Assembly: GCA_907165065.1 (NCBI GenBank)
Contig: OU015525.1
Coordinates: 49,423,537 to 49,487,536 of the forward strand
Direction of reading: 5' to 3'
DNA: 64,000 nt
Origin: Caprimulgus europaeus
Taxonomy: Eukaryota; Chordata; Aves; Caprimulgiformes; Caprimulgidae
This document shows, in pieces, positions 49,301 through 60,777 of the stretch (position 1 is its first letter; every line of letters starts with the position of its first letter). The translations under genes and the position numbers were made by a program. The notes under the pieces are model-generated. The model was given only the letters and a program-made list of their open reading frames with translations, was not told the origin of the DNA and searched no databases.

Positions 49301-50122
49301 TTTGTAATGCATTGAAGTCTGGAAGCTATAAATAAAAGAATAGAAAATTCAAGTGTTTGTGATCATATCATTAACACTTGTTTTTTGCTCACTCTACACC
49401 AATGGAAGTAACTTCAGAATGTTTACTAACAGTCTGATTTCAAAATCCTCATATTCTTTGTTGAAATCACTGGTTCCTTTAATTACATAACACTTAATCC
49501 TCAGCTTGTCAACAGGCTCCTAGAGTCCCAACACTCACACCATAATGCTTAAAGAAATCTTGAAGTAATATCTTTACTTTTCTCAGTTTATCACCTACAT
49601 TGAGTCTTTCTCATGTCATCAGGCAGGCCCTGTCTAGCATGATGAAGAACGGCACAGGCAGGATCAGGCTCTCCGAAGTCATATAACACTGGGCTACACG
49701 CCTTCCTTTTAGGTATAGGAAATCTAAAACTTCATAGGCAACCTGGTCTCACTGTCCACACAACAAACTAGAGAATTCAAGTTCTAACATAAGACAGGTG
49801 GTTGGGTTCCAACCCAGGAATGGAGAAGATAAGTAATACATATTTTAAATTAGTCACCCATCCTTGGATGGGTAAATGGTTCCAGATGTTACAATGCCCT
49901 CAAAGCAGAGAACTGAAACATGTAAGAATACATAAAACGTGTCTTTAAGCTCTACTTCACAACAGCAGAAAAAAAAATCACAGAACAAGATGAAAATATA
50001 TCTATAGCTTTACTGAATTATCTTTTGAATACAAAATATCTGTTGTATTGGATAAGGCAATAGTATCCATATTTTCTTTGTATAAATATGTGCAAAATAA
50101 TCTTTTCTAGTTCTTAAAAAAA
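46338..50122. other. Intergenic DNA between IMPACT and HRH4 copy B
   Basis: About 3.8 kb that must hold the promoter of HRH4 copy B and the 3' untranslated region of IMPACT. It is AT-rich, with an (AT)-rich patch near 46890-46912 and an A/C-rich patch at about 48229-48265. No extra coding gene was recognised, and no clear polyadenylation signal for IMPACT was found. Confidence 0.45.
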
Positions 50123-50194
50123 TTAGTCTTCTGTTCTTTTCTTGTTGTCTTTCCTTATCTTTTTGCTCTTTCCTGCTTGTTTAGATGACTCCTC
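50123..50194 (-). CDS. IMPACT: IMPACT last coding exon
   Basis: A 72-base exon starting [12 protein letters not shown] and ending in a Lys/Arg-rich tail with a TAA stop at 50123-50125. The basic tail and the EESSK start match mammalian IMPACT C-termini as I recall them. Confidence 0.9.
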   Translation of the reverse strand, partial: EESSKQAGKSKKIRKDNKKRTED

Positions 50195-53100
50195 CTAAAA
50201 TGAAAAACAAGCATTTAAAATTTAATCAACATTCTTATATACTGTGAGCATTCTCTCAAAGTCACTCACGAGAATTATTTTTAATATGAAGTGTTCATAG
50301 TTTCCATCTCTTGTGCATGCGAAGGAAATTGACCCTAACGGGATGTTTGAATTCTGCCATTCTGAAGAGAGTTGGCCAAAAGAACACTTTTTCCAAGAGC
50401 CACATCTATGGTACTAGAATAATAATTACTGTAAATTCCATCTGCTCTTTTTCTGATGGACACTGGTAACAAAATACATTTTTTAATACACAATAAAGAA
50501 ATACAGTCTGATTTAAATTGTTAAAAAATATAAAATAAATAAGTCATTCTTGGTACTAAATTCTCGCTTGAGGGTAAATGCTTAAAAACCTTGTTAGAAC
50601 TTCCTTTAATTTTATAAGCAATGTCTTTAAAAAAGAACACCAACAAACTGCCAAGAAGGTAAATCAGTAAGTATATTCAGTCACTTCTAAAACACAAAAA
50701 GTAAGTAACTGAAAAGTGCACAGGGACAAATGGGGAAGAATACTCAGCTTTCAGCCACAGCAATCAGATACTTTCATATAAAAAAGGAAACTGACAGCTG
50801 CATACTTTTTCAAGTATCCATTAGTAATTATGTCCTACTGTCTTAAACTTTTCAGTTTACATTCTATAACGTACATAGACATATCTAATATGCTGTTCTG
50901 AAGATGAAGAAAATAAATGTTGAAAAACAGGAATATTAGATTATTAAATAACTCAAGTCCCTTAAGAAGTAAAATGACATTTAAAGACATTTGGAACTTT
51001 GTCTTCTGAGTTGTTTAAGCTCTCTTGAAATGCCTTCCCTTGATTTTTTTTTTGTTACAGTTAATGTTACTTTATTTGAATTCATCTAGTCTAGGTTTGT
51101 TTTTTTTGAAATGGCATCTACAATCTCTAATTCTGAAAACTTCTTTGGGTCTAATAAAGCTTTCACTTTTTAAAATGCCTGCTAGTTATAGTGATTCCCA
51201 TGCTCAGTTCACATGAACTGGTGGCACAGGTAAGCATGAGAAGCAGCGGCTTCCAGTTGTCGGAACATGCAGAAAGAGGATCTCCCTTCAACCCTCAAAT
51301 TTGTGTTTTGGACCAATGTTCTCAACAGCTGCCACCCTTCTATGGCACACCTCACACCTACAAACTAGGTCGCTAACGTATTTGGAAGTTGTTCGGGATC
51401 CTCTGCACTGATCCCACACATACTATTAAGTGCATCAAAGCCACCAGAGGATAACACAGCCAGTATCACTTTTCTTCTGGTTTCATCTAACAGAGGCAAT
51501 TGCCACAAGTTCACAAATGCCTTCATTCTAAGTGGCAGAAACTTACCACTGAAGGTACATAGCTGTATTCCACGAGTATGTTTCTTGCACAATTGTTTAT
51601 ATGTTTAAAACGATCTGGTCCTAACAGAACACCTCCATACCAGCGGGATACTACGACCAACACATTGCGGACATTCAAAATCTGGGTTTAAAAAAAAAAA
51701 AAAGAAAAAAAAGAGAGAGAAAGAAAAAAGTTCATATTTTTAAATTGAATTAGCTTTATTGTTGACACCTATTTAAACACAGAAAAAAATCTACTGTCTC
51801 GCATTTTTCAGAACTTACAGTCAGGTCTGTGTCATGCACAGAGGGCAACACATAATGACAAGTCAGCAGCTGTGGTAAGTTTCCCTCTCCAAGTTTCTAC
51901 CTAAAGGTAAGTCCAAAGTAAAATGACTCAATATATCCCTCAGAAAAGTTGTAAAACTATCTCATGTGCACTACAATTGCTCATCCATGTGTCAAAGGCT
52001 CCAGGCCTTAAACTTAAAGGGAGAATTACTGAGTTAGATTTATTATTCTTTGATATGATTAATTATAATTTCCAGAGAACCTCCATCACTAAGCAGATTG
52101 TCTACCCACATTTTTGGAAGTGTTGGTAGATGAGGCTAACAACAGCCGGGTGGCAGGCATGATTTGTGTCAATACATAAATGCCATAAGCCAGTACTGTT
52201 GCCATGTGCAGGACAGCACCGGGATAATACATAAAAATCTCTGCATTTTCCAGGTTTGAGACATAGCCCCTTACAACCTAGGAGAAGCTTTCTGTATTCA
52301 AAAAGGCATATATAAAGTTCACATAACATTAAAAAAGTGTATTAGCAATTAGGACTGAAATAACTAAGCAACATTTACATAGCTTTTTAAAGACCATAAG
52401 TAACAAAATCAAGTAGAGAGTTAAAAAGAAGAAAAGTGATGATTTCTTTTATTTCTTCCAGGCAAGAAACTGCAAGGCCTTCAACAGCTTTGCTTTTCAC
52501 AAAATCTAAATGACTTGAAAACTAGCATTTATTCCTCCTTACAGCAGTTCTGTCCTCAAGAACTCCCATTATGAGCAAACACTAGTCACACAGGGAATGC
52601 CAACTGACTAAGTATAAGAGAGAAACACGTATCTTGTCAAAATATAAGATACACATTACTGCATGGAAATGTGTAGTGACAATCACCAGGCAGCATTTTT
52701 GCTCAAATTTATCTATCATGATTAGCGACCATGATCCTGAATTTGTCCCTCAAACTAACAGATCTGAAATCTCTGTGGAAGGTCTTCACTTCTAAGCAGC
52801 TTTCTCTGAAGTTTCTTTCTCCTGTGCAGTACTACACTAATGCACACAGATGGCTTAAAGCCAGATAGAGCAAACAGCTTTATTTGCATAAGGCTGTGCA
52901 AAAACATTGTGGTCTGCAAGATACGAGGGTGGTTTGGTGGATGTGAAAAAAAGCCCTTAAGAGCTAGCTATCAATAAAGCATGTTAACAACCATTCATCA
53001 TCTCCATTACAGAGAAAAATATATACATATGACTAATTTGAACAATACTATTACAATATTCTATCATTGTTTGTGAAAACAGAAATATTCTTAGAATTTT

Positions 53101-56100
53101 AAAAGGATAACGTTAAAAAAAAAAAAGGGGATGGCAGAAGGTTTTGTCACAGTCATTTTCTACTCTATATTTACACATTGGCCATAGAGCCTTTGTATAG
53201 CAATTGTTCACAGTAAACAGGATGCCAAACATAGTTGGGAAATTTTTAACTCTAAGTTCAAAAGAATTAATCTAAAACACAGTTTCTTGTAACCGGAAAG
53301 TGCTATCTTGACTGAGGTGCTACGTTTATCTGAAACAAGATAAGATGTCTATTGCAAAAGAACTTTAAGTACAGCAACAATAAGTGTATTAAACCACCTA
53401 ATTTTCAAGCCTATATCATATGCTGTAATTGCTCAAAACAAACTGAAGTACAGTAACTGCAAAGTTGTTTATTTACATTCTTTTTACTACAATGATGTTT
53501 TCACACTTACCATATACTCTTGCATATATTACATAAAGTAAGTTTTTCTTCCCAAGTCAGGTTTGAAGTACTTAGGAAGTTTCAAAAAGTTCTAAGTGAA
53601 AAATGTCAAAATATTTCCATCAATTATATTTTTTTCAAGAAAAAAAGAAAGCCTTGAAATAAAAAAGCTTTAGAACAGTCTCCATGAATAAGAGTAAAAC
53701 ATATTAAGCAACAGAATATGCAAGCAAGCAAAGGAGGGGAAAAGAAAACTCTTGTGAAGGGGACACCAATCTAAAACCCAAAATTAAAAACAATAATTAG
53801 TGTGCTGATATAGCTAAGTGACTTGGGGCACTGCATAAGATGTACCCAGCTGTCCCCTGTAGTGATGATATTTTATTTGTGGTTTTATTAGGGCTTGCAT
53901 CATGCCAGTGAATCAAAACTTACCAATCTCAATTCATGTTTAGTAGCAATTTTGCCGAGGGAAAATTATTTCAACACTTGAAAATTAGAATACATGTGAG
54001 TATGAGAGCTAAGGACCCAGAACTGGAAACAGCACAAAGAAAAAGATTAAATGATCAAAATAACTTAACTCCTTCACTCCCACTACCTTTTGCAACTGAA
54101 GGTGTACTCTACAAGTTCAAAGATAAGTTTCTTCTCACTATGAACATTTGAGGAAATGGAATGAAAGGCTGTGCTTAGGTCAGCTGTTAGGTTCTGTCAA
54201 TCAGTTTCTTCCAGTCTTCAGTTTGTATACACCTTACACCACACAGTAAGCAGAGGAATCAAAATTAATTTCTCTTTTAAACTGTTCAAACTATTACTAC
54301 CATCCATGAAACACTACTTGTTTCTATGATCCAAGACTTGGAAATCCCAATTTACTACATGCATGCAACAATCTGTGTTTTTTCTTTCACCTTTGAAAAA
54401 GCAACCATCTATTTGGCTAAAAGCAGAGCAAGAATTAAAATAATCTTCAACAAATTTATTTACATTGTAGTGATTTTTACAATCTGTTCAAGACTTCCAG
54501 AAGTCAGAGATTAATTTCTATAACCTGCATAAGATGAAGAAGACGTCCACCTGCTGCTGTCTCCCCATCATCTTCGCAATCCTGTAAGAATGTCTGCTTA
54601 TCTTCACAATATATTCTTAAAAAAAAACACAAGGGGGAAACAAAGAAAAAAAAAATGAACATAAAATAGATTCCAAAAATGTTAATCAATTAACATTTTG
54701 CCATGACTAATGAAGTCTCAGGTATCTTTCATACGCATGTGTATTAATTCTACTTCTCTACTAAGGACATCTACAGGAAAACAGGATGAGGTAAACCACA
54801 AATATTTATCTGTACAGTAGAACAACTTTTGAGAAGCTTTTACACAGACTTTACATACCCCAGGTTAACTCCAGACTCATTACCAGTGCAAAGTCCCTAA
54901 CAAGAAAAATCCTTATGTTTTTAGCCTAAAAGTTACACCTGGCTGAAACCAACTTTATTAGATACATAATCAAATTATGGCACACATCCACAAGTTGGAA
55001 GAAATCAGACAAAAATCTTAGGAATAATTAGTTAGGTCTATATCCCAACAGCAGTGACAAACTATTACTGAAATTGGTCTTCAGATTCTCCATGCCATCA
55101 ACTTTCTCAGGGGGCACTCCGGGAAACTTTGGGTGTATTGTTTCATATAAAGGACAGCCACCCAGGTCTAATTTTCCAGGAGTAACACTCAGAGGTCTGC
55201 TGTTTGTTACCAGTCGATTTCATAGCTCCCAAACTCGGTTAATGCACACGTGACGCAATGACAAAGAGGCTTCTTGTACCAGATGACAAATAGGAAGCAC
55301 TAAGTACATTTCTGTTGCTTTTTTGAAGTGTATTTAGCTGGTATGAGTGAGAGAAGCCTGATCACCATTGGCAACAACAGAAATGCCCTCTTTACAGAAA
55401 CCTTTTCCTTAGGTAGACTTTTTGGTAAAGTCAGCTTTCATTTGCTCTCATTTCATGCTTCACTAGGATCTCACCAGAAAGTGCATGAATGGATGAGTGT
55501 CTATACACGCTTTTTCAGATGACTGGTTCAGCCAGTAATGAAAGGGTCATTTCATGACCCTTTTATGGCCACTTACATTCCTCAAAAACCTACATCACTA
55601 TCTGGACTGAGACCAATTCATTTCATATAAGCTATGTTAACAAAAAGTTGCCAGAGATAGACTACTATCAAACTCATTTTTACCTGCTTCTCATTTTTCC
55701 TGAAGGGTCTTGTATTTCAGCTGAAACTCCATATGCCAGATATCTGCATCAGGTTTTATGTTTCAACTCTTATTTCAACTACAAATGTTCAGCTATTTCT
55801 AAATATAAGGTTAGGAGTAAAAAAAAGCTACTTTGCCTAAGTAAAAACACGTTTTTAAAACACATTTAGTTCAGAATGATGTAGTATTTCCATACTCACA
55901 AATACTATACAAAGTATAACAACACATGTTCAAATCCACTTCTACTCTTTTTTTAGTCCTAATGCCGCTTTACTATCTTAACATATTTCCTACTATATGT
56001 TCTACTTTCTTGACCTCATATTCAAAATAAAGCCTAAAACCTTTACCATGCAAATAAGAAACCTATTCTCATAAAGACTTAATAGCAAGGAATTTCCTTG

Positions 56101-59100
56101 ATGGATTTTACTTTTCTCATGACCTGTACACAGTGGAGCAACACTGGGGAAAAAAATAAATTAAAAAATAACTACTTATGTCTCACCTGTATGCATATAT
56201 GTTGTGGGTAGCACTTGCAATTTTCTTATTCTCATACAATTTTTCAAGAACTCTCTTTACCTTTAAAAAAAAAGAGAAATAAGCTTTCTTTTATAATGGG
56301 AATTTCATACTCACCATCTCAATATCACTACTAAACTAGAAGTTGTCTTGAGGAGCTCTGTACCCTGGAGACCCCAGATGGAGACAGGACAATGGAGAAG
56401 ATTGCCTCAGTTGATGAGGATTGGGTCAGGGACCAATTAAGCAACCTGGACATCCATAAATCTATGGGTCCAGATGGGATGCATCCACGAGTGTTGAGGG
56501 AGCTGGCTGAGGTCATTGCTAGACCGCTCTCCATCATCTTTGCTAAGTCGTGGGGAACGGGAGAGGTGCCTGAGGACTGGAGGAAGGCAAATGTCACTCC
56601 AATCTTCAAAAAGGGCAAGAAGGAGGACCCGGGTAACTACAGACCGGTCAGCCTCACCTCCATCCCTGGAAAGGTGATGGAACGACTTATCCTTGGTGCC
56701 ATCTCTAGGCATATCAAGGATAAGAGGGTCATTAGGGGCAGTCAGCACGGCTTCACCAAGGGGAAGTCGTGCTTGACCAACCTTCTAGACTTTTATGAAA
56801 ACACAACGAGGTGGCTGGATGATGGTAAAGCAGTGGATGTGGTCTATCTTGATTTCAGCAAAGCATTTGACACGGTCTCCCACAGCATCCTCGCTGATAA
56901 ATTGAGGAAGTGTGGATTAGATGAGCAGGTAGTGAGATGGATTATTAACTGGCTGGTGGGAAGAAGCCAGAGAGTAGTGGTCAATGGGGCGGAGTCTAGT
57001 TGGAGACCTGTGTCTAGTGGAGTCCCTCAGGGGTCAGTACTAGGACCAGTATTATTCAATATATTCATAAATGACCTGGATGAGGGAATTGAGTGCACTG
57101 TCAGCAAGTTTGCTGATGATACCAAGCTGGGAGGAGTGGCTGACACTCCAGAAGGCTGTGCTGCCATCCAGAGAGACCTGGACAGGCTGGAGAGCTGGGC
57201 AGGGAAAAACTTGATGAAATATAATAAGGGCAAGTGTAGGGTGTTGCACCTGGGCAGGAACAACCCCAGGTTCCAGTATAGGTTAGGAAATGATCTCCTA
57301 GAGAGCAGTGAAGGGGAAAGGGATCTGGGAGTCCTGGTGGACAGCAGGATGACCATGAGCTAGCACTGTGCCCTTGTGGCCAGGAAGGCCAATGGCATCC
57401 TGGGGTGCATTAGAAGGGGTGTAGTCAGTAGGTCAAGAGAGGTTCTTCTTCCCCTTTACTCTGCCCTGGTGAGGCCACATCTGGAATATTGTGTCCAGTT
57501 CTGGGCCCCACAGTTCAAGAAGGACAGGGAGCTGCTTGAGAGAGTCCAGCGAAGAGCCACCAAAATGATTAAGGGAGTGGAACATCTCCCTTATGAGGAA
57601 AGGCTGAGGGAGCTGGGCCTCTTTAGCTTGGAGAAGAGGAGACTGAGGGGGGACCTGATTAATGTTTATAAATATTTGAATGGTGAGTGTCAGGAGGATG
57701 GGGCCAGGCTCTTTGCAGTGATGACCAATGATAGGACAAGGGGCAATGGGTGTAAGCTGGAACACAGGAGGTTCCGCTTAAATTTGAGGAAGAACTTCTT
57801 TACAGTAAGGGTGACAGAGCACTGGAACAGGCTGCCCAGGGAGGTTGTGGAGTCTCCTTCTCTGGATACATTCAAGACCTGCCTGGACGCCTTCCTGTGC
57901 GAACTCATCTAGGTGTTCCTGCTCCGGCAGGGGGATTGGACTAGATGATCTTTCGAGGTCCCTTCCAATCCCTAATATTCTGTGATTCTGTGATTCTGTA
58001 AACATCTTCTTAATACTATAATGAAAGTTTTACACTTTGACATTAAATGAATTAATTATTCATTGTGGTAACTCAAGAAGCACCTTCTCAGTACCCTCAT
58101 GCTAGTTTCAAGTAACTTTTCTGAGATACTGAAAAAAGCTGTTCCTTGAATTGTACAATGTGTACATTCATGGTATTCCTGAAGATGTAGAAGTGTTAAA
58201 CTGCTTTACTAAACAAGAGGGACAGTAAGATCTAGAAAACATTTTTTATCAGTATTAAGTATCATTACACCTGCTTATTTTTTCAACTATAACATTAAGC
58301 TGGTATAACATGCCTTTACAGACATTTTCCCATCACACACTGCTTTTACCCATTTCACAAAAATGTGAAGTTTAGAAAACTCTACTACATTTCATTTTCA
58401 GTTTTTCCTTCTTCCTCAAACATACCTTTTTTAGAATTTCCATTTCACAGAAAGAATATTTTTTTTAAAAAAGTTCTATTATAGGTCTGAAATATCTGCT
58501 CTCCCAGAAAACAGATATTCCCACTGTGTCCATCTCTCTGCTCTTAAGAAGTACCAAATTAAAAACATTTATCAATATCAATCAATCTTTCATTTCTAAT
58601 TAAACAACTTAGCAATTGTTCAACCCTTTCCAATTTGGTCTAGCAAAAAGAAGAGCTTTGATCAAGACATTGTTTTAGTACATAATACAAAATTAATATT
58701 ACTTTGAACAAAACATTACTGAAGTTGAGAAAGCTTGGGAAAACATGCTTGGCTAGTAAATTGCCTTCCACACCAAAGAAAAATGTCTCTGAGGAGTAAT
58801 CAATATACATATTTAATATCAGTCTTGGCTATACTGTGCTATTTCTAATTATTCTGGAAGAAATTAAACTTATAAAAATCATCTCAAATACAAGATACAT
58901 CAATGAAAAAAACCTCCCATTATTAATGAAGAACATTGCTTCAGAGACCCGTTTTCACCATTTTTTCCCCCTACAGGGGAATACTGAAGAAAGACAACTC
59001 ACATTACTTAATGCCTTTCAATACATGGCCTTCGAGTACAAAGAATATGAAATTATCATCACCTTTGACATTAGTTATTTGTCAGATACCAGGCTCCTAA

Positions 59101-60730
59101 AAACATACTGTAAATAATTATTATATGGCTGTATTAGTAATGAACCTCCAGGACAGACATCTTAGAGCTAAGCAAAAGCTTATCCTTTTCCCTGTTGTAG
59201 CTTCTGAGCGTTTTTGGTTTTTGTTGTTGTTATTTTTTTCCTCCTGTTCACCTCTCTATTATTTCTTATTTAGGGAACTAAGGGATGCAACTCTCTACAT
59301 GTCAGTAAGGGATCTGCTCATAAAAGACACAAGATGCTTAAACAACAGATCAGATTAGTCCCATCTTACTAAATCAATTTTAAGTCCAAGAACCATATAC
59401 ATTTTAAATGTCAGAATAAGACAAACCAAGAAAAGGGAAAGCAAATGGTACCAAACATAGCCTGCTACTTGAAATATACTGATTCTGCTATGTAAGGAAC
59501 TACAGTATTATTCTGGCTATCATTACTGAAAACTACATTAGAAGTTAATTTCTACTATTAAAAATACTCAATAAAGGAATGTACATGGTAACCTGTGTAT
59601 TGTCTTAAAATACTGATTAATATAATTGCAGCATACAGATTATGCAGATAAAAGTATTATGGGCAGGCAGTAATCTCTTCAGATGGTAAAGAAGCTAGCT
59701 TTCACTACGAGTGCACTGTTAACTCCATTCCTCACCTCTTCTGGCTTGCCTTCAGAAAAATGAGTCCATACCACAGCAAAGCTTCCCTGTAGTCTGAAGA
59801 CCAATCACCTGACACTGTACAGCAACACTCTGTGAAACAAGATGGATTTGATACTTGGGGAACTGCTTTATCTTTATACTAACTACATACAAATAAGTCT
59901 TGACTGGCAACTCCTAGGTTTGTTGAGTATATGTTGTCTTTTAAAAAAAGTCATGAAAGAAGAGATTAAGAACATCTTTGCATGTAAAAGGGATATTATT
60001 AACCTGCTTTAAGTGAATATTATTTCTTGATACAGACCTGCCTTTTGGAAACCTGTGTCTGCAGGTACAGAAATCCTTGTAAGTAGGAACAATCTTACTC
60101 ATAGATCATGATAAAAAAGCAAGAGGTTTTTTTAAATGAGAAAAGGACATTGAGCCAATTATTCCAATTTCTTCCCTTTCTAAAGCAGCACAGTTCAAAG
60201 AGACTCACAGTTCATAGGGACTAAGCACAGCTAAGAAAACCCCTGAAGTGCAGTGCAAGTTTAATGAAAATGGTAATGTACTGAGTATTTTAAAACACTG
60301 AGTTATTCCACATTAACCTAATGAATAAAATTACTTTAACTTTGCAAGAAGTAAAAGAATAGCTCAAAAAGATGAAAGTGTATTCAAAAAAGCCCAAGCT
60401 GTATCCCGACAGAGAAAAATAAGATAGATGACAAGACAGATGTGAAAAGCACAGTATATTTCTGAGGGTGTAAAAATAAAATTTAATTTTTTTTTTTCAA
60501 ACACATGAGAAGCTGAAGCTTACCAGAGATCTGTACTACCAGAAGATAAATATAATATATGCAATAAAAAAGAATCACTTGATGAAGATATAGTTGTAGC
60601 ACAAAAACCTAAATGAATGTACAGTATTTATGAACTTAAAAGGTCAGGCAAGGATGATATAGTGGAGCTTTATCACAGAATAAGATTGAGCAAGCTGTTA
60701 AAATGAATAGAAACAAATCATCAAAACCAG

Positions 60731-60777
<47 letters not shown>

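Larger units (their letters stand above)
56338..58000 (+). mobile_element. Young 5'-truncated CR1 LINE
   Basis: Starts abruptly around 56338 inside the CR1 ORF2 and runs to three ATTCTGTR octamers at 57977-58000, the canonical CR1 end. It covers the reverse transcriptase and C-terminal region but lacks ORF1 and the endonuclease part, as expected from target-primed insertion with 5' truncation. The coding part is almost undamaged, suggesting recent insertion. It lies antisense within an IMPACT intron. No clear target-site duplication was seen, which is usual for CR1. Confidence 0.93.

Noticed and set aside
57027-57356. Minus-strand open frames within the young CR1
   Set aside because: Shadows of the CR1 reverse transcriptase frame on the plus strand.
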